Assembly: GCA_029881335.1 (NCBI GenBank)
Contig: JAOUMU010000011.1
Location: 1 to 40,893, forward strand
Direction of reading: 5' to 3'
From: Nitrospinota bacterium
GTDB lineage: Bacteria > Nitrospinota_A > UBA7883
Length of the DNA: 40,893 nt
Shown: positions 1 through 8,096 of the stretch, piece by piece
Numbering within the stretch: position 1 is the stretch's first letter
Layout: every line of letters begins with the position of its first letter
Notes under the pieces: model-generated
Seen by the model: the letters and a program-made list of their open reading frames with translations, nothing else
Database searches by the model: none
Told to the model about the DNA's origin: nothing
Program-made: the position numbers and the translations under genes

Positions 1-288
1 TCCCCCGGAGTCTGTGAGGATGGCGCCTGGCCATGCCATGAACTTCTGCAAGCCCCCCAGGCGCTGAATGGTCTTGTGCCCCGGACGCAGGAACAGGTGA
101 TATGTATTGGCCAGTATAAGCCTGTATCCCAGGTCCCATGTTTCCACAGGGTCCATCGCCTTGATAGAGGCCTGGGTACCCACCGGCATGAAAGCGGGAG
201 TCTCGATGGGGCCGTGGGTGGTGGTGAACTGGCCCACCCTGCCACTGGAGGATGTGTCGGAGTTGTGTATAACGAAATTCAGGTTCAT
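1..288 (-). CDS. tgt: Queuine tRNA-ribosyltransferase, N-terminal part (runs off the window)
   Basis: This is the first 96 codons of tRNA-guanine transglycosylase, the cytosolic enzyme that swaps guanine-34 for a queuosine precursor in GUN anticodons. The sequence shows the family's N-terminal signature: TPAFMPVGTQASIKAMDP (about residues 31-48), LANTYHLFLRPG (59-70), LGGLQKFM and the ILTDSGG motif at the window edge, whose Asp is the known active-site residue. The N-terminus MNLNFVIHNSD and its distance to these motifs match the usual start, so the ATG at 288 is chosen. No Shine-Dalgarno sequence precedes it. An in-frame GTG five codons upstream is possible but unnecessary. The zinc site and the rest of the barrel lie outside the window. 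Confidence 0.93.
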   Translation of the reverse strand, partial: MNLNFVIHNSDTSSSGRVGQFTTTHGPIETPAFMPVGTQASIKAMDPVETWDLGYRLILANTYHLFLRPGHKTIQRLGGLQKFMAWPGAILTDSGG

Positions 289-301
289 GAGTTGATATAT
301 C

Positions 302-329
302 ACTATATTGAGATATGGCGTAGCGCCAA
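302..329 (-). promoter_or_regulatory. Possible tgt promoter with very short leader
   Basis: On the minus strand TTGGCG (324-329) is followed after 16 bp by TATAGT (302-307). The -10 box ends 13 nt before the tgt ATG, so a transcript would carry about 6 nt of leader. The -35 match is poor. The -35 overlaps a small inverted repeat (TGGCG-CTA-CGCCA). Confidence 0.28.
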
Positions 330-469
330 TATATAAAATCCAATCGAAATAGGTGAAAGCCTTAATCAAATCATCTCAATGATACCTATGTATAACCTGA
401 CAAACAACGAGTATACTTATCTTAAGGAAAGTACAATGCTTGAATTGAATAGACACTGTACCGATCACT

Positions 470-865
470 TTATAATGTGCCATATTCCATGGCACGGGCA
501 TAATTAAGAACTTCTTCAACATCCTGGTTTTCCACGGAAACCTTCCGATCCCTTCTCAAGCTTTGCCCGACTTCGAACGCAAAAAGGTCATCCAGGTTAG
601 ATTGTGTTCCCTTTATTCTTGATGAAAAGGTGGCCTCGCGGCGAATAAAAGGGCGGACTAACAAATGAGGATTAGGCAGTTGCCTTCCCAAGCCCGAAAG
701 CTCCCCTAAAGCTGCGGCGGCTCCACTAAGGATCGAGATGAACTCCTTGTCAAAATCCAAAGGTGGCGGCAAGGGATTAGGAATGAAAGCGTAAAACGCG
801 TCCCTGCTAGCTCCAACGCGCACAACTGCCCCCGCATCGCTACCATTAAATTTATCCTTGTCCAA
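470..865 (-). pseudogene. Truncated Fic-family protein (N-terminal domain only)
   Basis: The 131-residue product matches the N-terminal part of Fic/DOC adenylyltransferases. It has FIPNPLPPPLDFD (about 28-40), ALGELSGLGRQLPNPHLL (52-69), RPFIRREATFSSRIKGTQ (71-88) and a DVEEVLNYARAMEYG helix near the end. Reading then stops after two more codons. The catalytic Fic motif (HPFxxGNGR) and the second half of a usual 350-380 residue protein are absent, and I could not find them in other frames of the following AT-rich 180 bp. The stretch SSRIKGTQ corresponds to the S-x-x-I-E-G inhibitory helix, with Lys replacing the normal Glu. The likely start is TTG at 865, directly after an in-frame TAA. It is most likely a decaying remnant. 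A stand-alone regulatory fragment is less likely. Confidence 0.75.
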
Positions 866-888
866 TTCCGCATTTTACCCCATCAAGA

Positions 889-2481
889 TCATTTCGGATA
901 CGGGAACAACTCCTCCACGTTGATGGCCCTGTTATGGTCATCTTTGAAGACAACATGTCGCCTGGTGAACTGGGTGGGCGAGGTGAGTCCCGCCGCCGCC
1001 GACAAGGAGAAGAGCGCCGCCCGGCAGGTTATCAGGTAGTTCATGGCGCGGTACTTCTTTTCGTCTATGGCCAGGACCCGTTGCAGTTTCTGATTTGTGG
1101 TGGCCACCCCCACGGGGCACTCGTTGGAGTGGCATTTTTCCGTCATGATACATCCCACGGTTATCATAAAAGCCCGCGCCACAGCCACCATATCCGCTCC
1201 CAGCCCCAGGGCAACCGCCTGTTCGTCCGGCAGGTGCAGCCTGCCAGAGGCGATAAGCTTGACTTTATGGCGCAGGCCGGCTTTTCGCAGGGCGTTGTCA
1301 GCTATCACAATAGCGCAGTAGATGGGCAGACCCAACGAATCCGCCATCTCCTTGTATGTGGCTCCGGTGCCCCCTTCGCCCCCGTCCACGCTGATGAAAT
1401 CGGGACCACCTCCCGTCCTGTTCATCGCAGCGCATAGATCGTCCAGGGCGTCGTTATCACCCACCACCATCTTGATCCCCACCGGCAGCCCCGTGGTCTC
1501 TTGCGTCTGGGCGATGAAGGCGAGCAGCCCAGTCATATCGTCGAACATGGGAAACCGGTTGGGGCTGTCTATATTTTTCCACGGCTCCACTCCGCGGATG
1601 GCGGCTATCTCCGGCGTCACTTTGATTCCTTCCACATGCCCGCCGCGGATCTTGGCCCCTTGACCCATTTTCAATTCAATGGCCCGCACCTGGCGTATCT
1701 CCGCCTTGCGCCGCAGGAGGTCCCAGTCCAGATTTCCTTCCCTGTCGCGCACACCGAAAAGCCCTGGCCCGATTTGGAATATCAGGTCGCACTCGCCTGT
1801 GAGGTGATAGTCGCTCAATCCCCCCTCTCCGGTGTTCATCCAGGCGCCGCCGGCCATACCGATCCCCTTTGACAATGCGGTTATGGCGTGGGAACCAAGG
1901 GCGCCATAGCTCATGCCGCTCATACCGATGAGCCCTTTGATCTTCCATGGATGTTTCCGGTCTGGCCCCACCACCTGGGCATTGAAGTCGGTGAGAAACC
2001 ATGGGCGGACGTTTTCGTCACGTACCTCCTCGTCGCGCCAGAAGAGCCCCTCGTGCTTTATGTGGTATTTTTTGGTGGGGAGGATTATGGAATTGTCCAG
2101 CTCCAGCTCGCTGTTGAGGCTGGGGAACATGCTGTTTTTCAGGAAGAGCCCAGCCGCGGCGAAATCCCGCTTGCTGCCAAAACTGATAAGTGTTCTCAGA
2201 TATTTGCCCGCTTTTACAATAGTTGTGAACTTGATCCGGCTGATGGGCCTCCCGTCATTGTCCTCGTCGGTTATATAGAACCGCATCTCTGGGCCGATTT
2301 TTTCTATCAGGTATCGCAGGACGCCGACAAACCAGTATTTGCCCCGCAACAGGGAGTGTTGGGTCTGCCGCCGGTTTTTTATATAAAGCAGAAGCCCGAA
2401 GAGTGGCGGGCCCATAAACATCATGAGCAGAACCGAAAAAGTGAGTATCTGGATAACGTTCATCAACCAGGGAGGCGCCAC
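889..2481 (-). CDS. FMN-binding glutamate synthase-like membrane protein
   Basis: The 530-residue protein has one N-terminal membrane helix (about residues 9-32) followed by a glutamate-synthase FMN/Fe-S domain (about 150-500). Visible motifs are GMSGMSYGALG, MNTGEGGLSDYH, KMGQGAKIRGGHVEG and SVDGGEGGTGATYKEM, which build the FMN barrel. A cysteine cluster at C444, C450 and C455 (ending KCHSNECPVGVATT) matches the 3Fe-4S ligands of GltB. The glutaminase and GXGXG domains of true GltB are missing. Such short homologues are common, and their substrate is not established; a role in ammonia-dependent glutamate synthesis or another FMN redox reaction is inference. The start is GTG at 2481; ATG at 2463 is the alternative. 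The gene lies 29 bp downstream of lptD on the same strand and probably shares its transcript. Confidence 0.85.
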   Translation of the reverse strand: MAPPWLMNVIQILTFSVLLMMFMGPPLFGLLLYIKNRRQTQHSLLRGKYWFVGVLRYLIEKIGPEMRFYITDEDNDGRPISRIKFTTIVKAGKYLRTLISFGSKRDFAAAGLFLKNSMFPSLNSELELDNSIILPTKKYHIKHEGLFWRDEEVRDENVRPWFLTDFNAQVVGPDRKHPWKIKGLIGMSGMSYGALGSHAITALSKGIGMAGGAWMNTGEGGLSDYHLTGECDLIFQIGPGLFGVRDREGNLDWDLLRRKAEIRQVRAIELKMGQGAKIRGGHVEGIKVTPEIAAIRGVEPWKNIDSPNRFPMFDDMTGLLAFIAQTQETTGLPVGIKMVVGDNDALDDLCAAMNRTGGGPDFISVDGGEGGTGATYKEMADSLGLPIYCAIVIADNALRKAGLRHKVKLIASGRLHLPDEQAVALGLGADMVAVARAFMITVGCIMTEKCHSNECPVGVATTNQKLQRVLAIDEKKYRAMNYLITCRAALFSLSAAAGLTSPTQFTRRHVVFKDDHNRAINVEELFPYPK

Positions 2482-2510
2482 GCTAATCTCCGCTATAAAC
2501 GAGGATCATA

Positions 2511-4757
2511 CTACAGCTTCCTTCCAGCCAGCGGCTTTGCCACCTCACCCAGAGTATCGCCCATGCCCAAAAGGTCTATGGAGAACATGATCTTTGTTTC
2601 TTCGCTGATACTGGGTCCTCCAGGAGCGTCGACCACGTTTTTCTTTTTATACAGACCGCTGATTCCCATCCCCCAGCATCCAGCCTTGTAGAAGAACCTG
2701 ATTGAGGCGTCGTTTATGAATGCGTCTTTTTCGCTGTATATCGCCGATAAATCCGCCCGTACACCTCCAGGCAAAACGAATTCCATATACGCCGTATCCC
2801 ACGCCTCGTCCGGGTATGTGCCCACCCTGTCCAGCGCGAAGTGAAACACCTCGCCGATTTTCATTCCCAGTTCCACATGAGTTCTCTCCAGCCGGGAATC
2901 ATCGATACTATACTCGGCGTTAGCGTTTAGCATAAGCCAGTGCGTCGGTTGAGTCTTCAGATCCACGACTGTGGGCAAAAGTGGCCTGCGGGGTAAATCG
3001 GGTGTTTCCAGGCGATCAGCTTCGTTGAAATCATAGCTCTGCTCAATGGTAAGCTTGATTCTTTCCACAACGGCGGCTTCGGCGCCGCCGCTCTCCTTGA
3101 ACAGTAGTTGGTTCACCAGGGAGAATGTGGCCACATTTTTCGGCGCGGATAGATCCACCGCGTCTATCGGTTTAACCTTTTCCCGGTTCACTCCGTCGAA
3201 ATCATAATCTGGAATATAATTCCATGACAGCTTTGGAGTGATCAGATGCTTTAGCTTCTCCCCCTCCCCGCTGTCAAAAATCTTGTAGAATCGGGGCCCG
3301 GTGAGAGTTGTGGAGGCGGAGTAGTAATTTCGGACGAAGGGCTCTTCCACTATGGCGCCCGTTTCGTCCACCCATGCCGAGTATGCGGTGGCCCGGTATT
3401 TGATCTCCGGCTCCAGCGACAGCCATGGCGCCGGGGAGAGGACCGCGGAGAGCCCGGGGAAAACGTCCAACCTGTTCACCTTGAACTGGTCCACACCAGT
3501 GCTCGGCTCCACGGTGGCCTGGCTGGTGGAAAAATATGTGTAACCAGATTCCAGCGACCAGTACAACGGCAGGTCAAACAGGCTCTCCTTCTGGTTGGTA
3601 AAAGAGATTGCGGGAAGCTCATCCACCTGGTCCCCCACCCCTGGGACTACGGAGCGCTTGGTCCTGGCTGTCAGGCTCAGGCTGCGGGATGTCCAGTTTC
3701 TGCGAAGGAGAAAGAAGCTGTCAGAATAGCGTCTGGTTCGGGAAGTCAGATCGTCTTCCCATCGGCGGGCGAGGCTATCCTTGCTCTCCATATCGACTCT
3801 AATCATGTTCTCCATGCCCAAGGGGAGGACCTGGTTGTGGTTGTACAGGATTTTCCACAGTTCGTTACCCTTCCTCTCCTCGGGCGCCATGACGTAGAAG
3901 TACTCGGCGTTCAGCTGCCCCCTGGTGGAGGGTGAAAGAATATAACGAAACTCCAGATCGCCCCCCTCGCCGTCGTTTCCCCTGTGATGGTGGGTGATGG
4001 TGCTATCCATATAGTCAGTCATGGCCCAGAAGAAACTGTTGGAAATGTTGAAGCCGTTTTCCTGGGAATAGGTGAGTGAGGGAATCAGAAATCCGGTGGC
4101 TCTATTGGTCTTCACCGGCATGATGAAATATGGGAGGTATAGAATGGGAACCGCTCCCGCCCTGAAAATCATCCCCTCAGCATAAGCGTACCCCTCCACT
4201 GTCAGATCCACGAAGGAGGCCTCGATGCGCCAATCCGGGTCCGGAAAGGGGCAGGTGGAGCAGCTTCCGTTTTCCAAAGTGAAGTGGTCCGGCTCCAGCC
4301 TTTCGATCCTTTCTCCGGTGAAGTAAAAGGAGTCACCCAATCGGCCTTGGGCATTGTGCAGCCTCCCCTCGCCGGTTTTCAGATTGAACTCCACTTTCTC
4401 GCCGTCGATCACGGCTTCCTTTTCACTCACCTTCACATGGCCGGCCAGGTACCCGATTCCTGTTTCGTGATTGACCACGCCCACATCGCCGGAGATCACA
4501 CGTCCCTGGTATTTGATTTCCACGTCATCCTGGGCCTGGGTCCTCTTCTGTTGCTTGCTATGGTCGATGGCCCCGGCGGTAATGGTAATCGCACCCCCGG
4601 CGCCGGAAGCGTCTTGGGGTTCCGCCAGGGTGGAATTGGCGGCGGTCAGGATAAAAACCGTTAGAATCGAGGGCAAAATCCGCTTGGCAAGCCATCGAGT
4701 GGCCTTCAAGGAGAGGCGCCACTTCCGGCAGGGGCCTTGATCATCGCCGATATGCAA
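2511..4757 (-). CDS. lptD: LPS-assembly protein LptD
   Basis: The 748-residue outer-membrane protein inserts lipopolysaccharide into the outer leaflet together with LptE. A signal sequence (about 24-45, ending NSTLA) precedes an OstA/LptA-like beta-jellyroll (about 55-165, with ITAGAIDHS, DDVEIKYQGRVISGD and the GEKVEFNLKTGEG repeat). A Cys pair (SCSTCPFPDPDW) and the conserved ILYLPYFIMPVK and GFLIPSLTYS stretch follow, then a long beta-barrel region with many alternating aromatic strands (LptD_C). Length is typical of the family. The start is TTG at 4757, chosen because GGAGG lies four bases upstream. No lptE is visible nearby. A structured leader may precede the gene (4791-4824). Confidence 0.92.
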   Translation of the reverse strand: MHIGDDQGPCRKWRLSLKATRWLAKRILPSILTVFILTAANSTLAEPQDASGAGGAITITAGAIDHSKQQKRTQAQDDVEIKYQGRVISGDVGVVNHETGIGYLAGHVKVSEKEAVIDGEKVEFNLKTGEGRLHNAQGRLGDSFYFTGERIERLEPDHFTLENGSCSTCPFPDPDWRIEASFVDLTVEGYAYAEGMIFRAGAVPILYLPYFIMPVKTNRATGFLIPSLTYSQENGFNISNSFFWAMTDYMDSTITHHHRGNDGEGGDLEFRYILSPSTRGQLNAEYFYVMAPEERKGNELWKILYNHNQVLPLGMENMIRVDMESKDSLARRWEDDLTSRTRRYSDSFFLLRRNWTSRSLSLTARTKRSVVPGVGDQVDELPAISFTNQKESLFDLPLYWSLESGYTYFSTSQATVEPSTGVDQFKVNRLDVFPGLSAVLSPAPWLSLEPEIKYRATAYSAWVDETGAIVEEPFVRNYYSASTTLTGPRFYKIFDSGEGEKLKHLITPKLSWNYIPDYDFDGVNREKVKPIDAVDLSAPKNVATFSLVNQLLFKESGGAEAAVVERIKLTIEQSYDFNEADRLETPDLPRRPLLPTVVDLKTQPTHWLMLNANAEYSIDDSRLERTHVELGMKIGEVFHFALDRVGTYPDEAWDTAYMEFVLPGGVRADLSAIYSEKDAFINDASIRFFYKAGCWGMGISGLYKKKNVVDAPGGPSISEETKIMFSIDLLGMGDTLGEVAKPLAGRKL

Positions 4758-4790
4758 TTTTCCTCCAAACAGCCTTCAGACAGGGGCACG

Positions 4791-4824
4791 AACCTTGCTC
4801 GTGTTCCGCAGTCCGGAGAAGGTT
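4791..4824 (-). promoter_or_regulatory. Imperfect hairpin in the lptD leader
   Basis: AACCTT (4791-4796) pairs with AAGGTT (4819-4824). Inside it TCCG pairs with CGGA around a 5-nt loop, separated from the outer stem by an asymmetric bulge. It sits about 35-65 nt before the lptD start. A regulatory role is inference. Confidence 0.3.
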
Positions 4825-4921
4825 AGCTGGCATTTTATAAATATATGCGGCAATAAGCAACGCAATGGTTCATTGGCAAGAAAACGGAATCACCACTGAG
4901 AAAAAAACAGGTACAAACGCC

Positions 4922-4930
4922 TGTGGATAA
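4922..4930 (-). promoter_or_regulatory. Perfect DnaA box
   Basis: The minus strand reads TTATCCACA, identical to the high-affinity DnaA consensus, in an intergenic region. It is a single box without a visible cluster, so it does not define an origin. It could act as a DnaA-titration site or regulate flanking genes, or be a chance match. Confidence 0.45.
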
Positions 4931-5156
4931 CCGGTGGAGAAAAGCGCCTTCCAAGGTAAAACTCCCTGATTATAAAGCTCTTTCAATTGACTATGATATC
5001 GGGAAGCGAGCGTAGGTATATGATAAATAATGCCTTACGGTCACATCGACGCTAAATGCTTGAGTTTGGAACGCCAGTTCGATTATGAACAATATTTTCA
5101 ACAGGCTCGCTGGTGTTATTAATATCTGGTTGACAAATGCGGTAACTCCCGACGCA

Positions 5157-5185
5157 CCAAAACAACCGGCGTTTGGCGCGGCCGG
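5157..5185 (-). terminator. Probable gltA terminator
   Basis: On the minus strand, 15 bp after the gltA stop, CCGGC and GCCGG form a GC-rich stem with a 10-nt loop. TTGTTTT follows directly. Confidence 0.5.
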
Positions 5186-5199
5186 GGGCGATAACCGAT

Positions 5200-6495
5200 C
5201 TACTTGCGCTGGTCAATGGGCAAATAATCCCTGTTGGGCGCGCCCATGTACAGCTGGCGAGGCCTGCCGATCCTTTGCACCTTCTCCGTGATCATTTCAT
5301 TCCACTGGCTGATCCACCCGATGGTCCTGCCTATGGTGAATATGACCGTGAACATGCTGGTGGGGATGCCGATGGCGCGTTGGATGATGCCGGAGTAGAA
5401 GTCGACGTTGGGATATAGCTTTCGCGTGATGAAATACTCATCCTTGAGGGCGATCTCCTCCAGTTTCATCGCGATATCAAAAAGCGGATCGTCCACTTTC
5501 ATCGACTCCAGAACCTCGAAGCACTGCTTACGGATAATCTTGGCTCTTGGATCGTAGTTTTTATATACCCGGTGGCCGAAACCCATCAGGCGGAACGGAT
5601 CATCCGGGTCCTTGGCTTTATCCACGAACTTGGTGATGTTCTTCACATCGCCGATCGCCTTTAGCATGGTGATAACCGCTTCGTTGGCCCCGCCGTGGGC
5701 TGGGCCCCACAGGGTGCCCACTCCGGCGGATACGCACGCGAAGGGATTGGCCTGGGACGAGCCGGCCAGCCGCACTGTGGAGGTGGAGGCGTTCTGCTCA
5801 TGGTCTGCATGCAGCAGGAAGATAAGGTCCATCGCCTTTGCCGCCACCGGGTTCACCTCATACTCCTCCGCCGGGTAGGAATACATCATGTGCAAAAAGT
5901 TTTCCGTATAGGTGAGGTTGTTCTTGGGATAGGCGAAAGGCTCGCCCCTGGAATAGCGGTAGGCCCAGGCGGCGATTGTCGGCATTTTGGCCACTAGCCG
6001 CTGGGCCGATATTTCGCGGCTACATTCATTGTGAACATCCAGCAAGTCGTGATAGAACGCCGAAAGCGCCCCAACAACACCCACCATGACAGACATTGGA
6101 TGAGCATCGCGCCGAAAACCCTGGTAGAAGTCTCGCAGCCCCTCATGAACCATGGTATGGTGGTTTATCTGATGACGATAGTCTGATATCTCCTTTCGCG
6201 TGGGCAGCTCTCCGTGCCACAAAAGGTAGCACACTTCCAGGAAATCGCTTTTCTCCGCGAGTTGCTCGATGGGGTATCCGCGATAGAGCAGGACTCCCTC
6301 CTCGCCATCGATAAATGTTATCTTGCTCTCGCATGAGGCAGTCGACAGAAATCCGGGATCGTAGGTGAACATCTTCAGTTCCTTGTACAGAGTGGAGATA
6401 TCCATGACCGCTGGCCCGTGGGAACCTCGCCTGACAGGGAATTCCACGGTTTTTCCGGTTGAGTTATCGGTGATTGTGACTGTGTCCTTACCCAT
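5200..6495 (-). CDS. gltA: Type II citrate synthase
   Basis: The 431-residue enzyme condenses acetyl-CoA with oxaloacetate in the first step of the TCA cycle. It aligns along its length with hexameric E. coli-type Glt[80 protein letters not shown] and [11 protein letters not shown]. The catalytic His of HADHEQ, the His of FGHRVY and the Asp of PNVDFYSG are present. The frame is open to an ATG at 6576, but that ATG overlaps a perfect TATAAT box and would add 27 residues absent from the family. The ATG at 6495 gives the standard N-terminus ([10 protein letters not shown]) and has GAGGT six bases upstream, so it is preferred. The gene is monocistronic, ending in a terminator. Confidence 0.95.
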   Translation of the reverse strand: MGKDTVTITDNSTGKTVEFPVRRGSHGPAVMDISTLYKELKMFTYDPGFLSTASCESKITFIDGEEGVLLYRGYPIEQLAEKSDFLEVCYLLWHGELPTRKEISDYRHQINHHTMVHEGLRDFYQGFRRDAHPMSVMVGVVGALSAFYHDLLDVHNECSREISAQRLVAKMPTIAAWAYRYSRGEPFAYPKNNLTYTENFLHMMYSYPAEEYEVNPVAAKAMDLIFLLHADHEQNASTSTVRLAGSSQANPFACVSAGVGTLWGPAHGGANEAVITMLKAIGDVKNITKFVDKAKDPDDPFRLMGFGHRVYKNYDPRAKIIRKQCFEVLESMKVDDPLFDIAMKLEEIALKDEYFITRKLYPNVDFYSGIIQRAIGIPTSMFTVIFTIGRTIGWISQWNEMITEKVQRIGRPRQLYMGAPNRDYLPIDQRK

Positions 6496-6574
6496 GATCG
6501 ACCTCGATATTTGAGTTATCCATCCGTAGAGGGCGCTCCCCTGTTTCCTGGGGTTGTCCCCCTCCACCTGCGTC

Positions 6575-6601
6575 ATTATAGCAGTTTACAGTGCCGGGCA
6601 A
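6575..6601 (-). promoter_or_regulatory. gltA promoter (extended -10)
   Basis: The minus strand carries TTGCCC (6596-6601), a 15-bp spacer and TGC-TATAAT (-10 at 6575-6580), a perfect extended -10. Transcription would begin near 6568, giving a leader of about 70 nt to the ATG at 6495. Confidence 0.6.
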
Positions 6602-6784
6602 TTGTATTTGTGGCCGGGAATCCTGAATCCCCAGTCCCCGATTGCCTTATCCTTGAGGTACTCCTCCGAAATCTCGATGCGAATCGAAGTATTCTCCTCT
6701 TTAGGTTAGACAGCCAGCTTCCACATAGGGATATTCCGCTCCGCCTGTCGTCTGGGCAGGGGGTGATGGGGATATTGCTCCTTA

Positions 6785-6812
6785 TTGTAAAAATCCGCCG
6801 GAATGCTAGAAT
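6785..6812 (+). promoter_or_regulatory. Promoter abutting the TraB-like gene
   Basis: TTGTAA (6785-6790), a 16-bp spacer and TGC-TAGAAT (-10 at 6807-6812, with extended TG). The expected start site is about 6819-6820, at or next to the ATG at 6821. This predicts a leaderless mRNA, and no Shine-Dalgarno sequence is visible. Confidence 0.45.
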
Positions 6813-6820
6813 GACTGATC

Positions 6821-7591
6821 ATGACCCAGTCTGAAAACACGTATCTGGTGGACGACCTGCAATTCGCTGGAAAAAGACTCTCTCTGGTGGGGATTCTCCA
6901 CTCCAGGGAGGAGTTCATGAAAAACAGGAAAGATTTTGAGCGGATGATAAAGCCATATTCCGCCGTTATGCTCGAGCAGCCTCTCTGGTATGTAGATTTC
7001 TCACATGACCTATCATCGTTCGGCCAAATCGCGGCCATCGCCCTGAAGATGAACAAGAGAGTCTATATCGCCGATCCCTTCGACACCAGAGTGCTGGCCG
7101 CTGACGCGGTCTTTGCCCTGGCGGGGCTTTCCATGCTGGTGAAATCCTCCATGGATTTTGGCAAAAGCGCCATGGGTAAAAGACCGGAGGGATTCTCCCG
7201 AAGGGGACTGATCCTCCGGGCTGGAATGCTGGCGCTTGGCTTACCCCTGTTTTCCGGCAGCCTGCCGGGGATGGACCTGCGCTCTGCCGTCCACAGAGAC
7301 TCCGCTTACTCCTATGGCCTGGATGACAAAGTGACCTGGGGAAGCAAGGACTGGCGTGACCTGCGGATCGCCATGGGGATAGATAAGGTCTTGAACAATG
7401 TCCCCGAGCTGCACACGTTGATCGCTTTTCATGGCATTGGTCACCAGCAGGGGATTTTGCACTATCTACTGCACCCGCAGGATCGCCGCCGGGAGGCCGC
7501 CTACGAACCGTTCAAGCGAATCAGCCTGAACCTGTCGGTACGAGAGTGGATCCCTAAAAAACATAAATGGGAGCTGGCACGCCAGTTCTGA
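6821..7591 (+). CDS. TraB/GumN-like protein of unknown function
   Basis: The 256-residue protein is not confidently assigned. Its N-terminal LSLVGILHSREEF and AVMLEQP (about 20-54) and the C-terminal LIAFHGIGHQQGI (about 203-215) resemble the paired His motifs of the TraB/GumN/Tiki fold, where they are thought to bind metal. A central hydrophobic segment (about 130-150) follows SRRGLIL, which looks like a twin-arginine motif but sits mid-protein, so it may instead be a membrane or membrane-associated helix. The start is the ATG at 6821; a later ATG would delete the first motif. An unusually close promoter suggests leaderless translation. The next gene, a lipoprotein, begins 34 bp downstream on the same strand. 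Confidence 0.6.
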   Translation: MTQSENTYLVDDLQFAGKRLSLVGILHSREEFMKNRKDFERMIKPYSAVMLEQPLWYVDFSHDLSSFGQIAAIALKMNKRVYIADPFDTRVLAADAVFALAGLSMLVKSSMDFGKSAMGKRPEGFSRRGLILRAGMLALGLPLFSGSLPGMDLRSAVHRDSAYSYGLDDKVTWGSKDWRDLRIAMGIDKVLNNVPELHTLIAFHGIGHQQGILHYLLHPQDRRREAAYEPFKRISLNLSVREWIPKKHKWELARQF

Positions 7592-7625
7592 TCGGCTCCA
7601 GGTCTTGCCCGCAGGATGGAGAATT

Positions 7626-8090
7626 ATGAGAAACATCACATTCAACACAGCCATTTTAATCGCAACTGCTCTGATAGCCTCCTGCGCCCCGAATCCTCGA
7701 AATAATTTCGACGCCTCCTGCGCCAATGACCTGGAGTGCATGGGGTGGTACGTCACCGACTATTGCGACGATGGGCTTGATACCACATATGGTTTTTTCG
7801 AGGAAGGAGCGTCTATACAATCGTGGGGTCCCTTCACCACTCCGGCGCTGAATGAGTACACCACCGGCACGCTCCAATGCCAGGCGGATCGGCGAGTGTG
7901 CATCGGCGCCCAGGCGGGGGATATCAGCTGGGGAGTGGGACTGGATGGAGGACGCGAATGTAAACAATGTTGCGCCCTGTGCAATGGGATGTCATACAGG
8001 TTCGATCTGCGGTGCGAGGATACTCCGACGGACAGGCCAAGCTCCCTGCCTGGGGGCTTTGTAGTCTCCAGGGGCCATGCAGCCCCGTAG
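7626..8090 (+). CDS. Cysteine-rich lipoprotein, unknown function
   Basis: The 154-residue precursor has a lipoprotein signal (MRNITFNTAILIATALIASC, lipid-anchored Cys at residue 20). The secreted part carries ten more cysteines, four of them packed as ECKQCCALCN near residues 119-128. In the periplasm these would most likely form disulfides, or less likely bind metal. I recognise no family. The ATG at 7626 is preferred to a frame opening at 7605 because GGAG lies four bases upstream and it gives a clean signal peptide. The gene follows the TraB-like gene and converges with the cytochrome b gene six bases beyond its stop. Confidence 0.7.
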   Translation: MRNITFNTAILIATALIASCAPNPRNNFDASCANDLECMGWYVTDYCDDGLDTTYGFFEEGASIQSWGPFTTPALNEYTTGTLQCQADRRVCIGAQAGDISWGVGLDGGRECKQCCALCNGMSYRFDLRCEDTPTDRPSSLPGGFVVSRGHAAP

Positions 8091-8096
8091 AGCCTT

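Larger units (their letters stand above)
4758..5199. other. 442-bp intergenic region between lptD and gltA
   Basis: No convincing gene lies here. It holds the lptD leader with an imperfect hairpin, a perfect DnaA box, a small ACAGG-8-CCTGT hairpin next to that box, and a gltA terminator at its right end. The only plus-strand reading frame (from 5085) has no ribosome site and runs into the end of gltA. Confidence 0.6.

Noticed and set aside
934-2691. Long plus-strand ORFs opposite the glutamate synthase-like gene
   Set aside because: They are shadows of the minus-strand reading frame with no domain signal.
4922-5060. Replication origin around the DnaA box
   Set aside because: Only one box and no AT-rich 13-mers or cluster; no dnaA or dnaN nearby.
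5085-5291. Plus-strand ORF of 68 codons starting in the lptD-gltA gap
   Set aside because: No ribosome site, and its second half lies antisense to the end of gltA. The protein looks like frame noise.
6496-6576. N-terminal extension of citrate synthase
   Set aside because: Its ATG coincides with TATAAT, and the added residues have no family counterpart.
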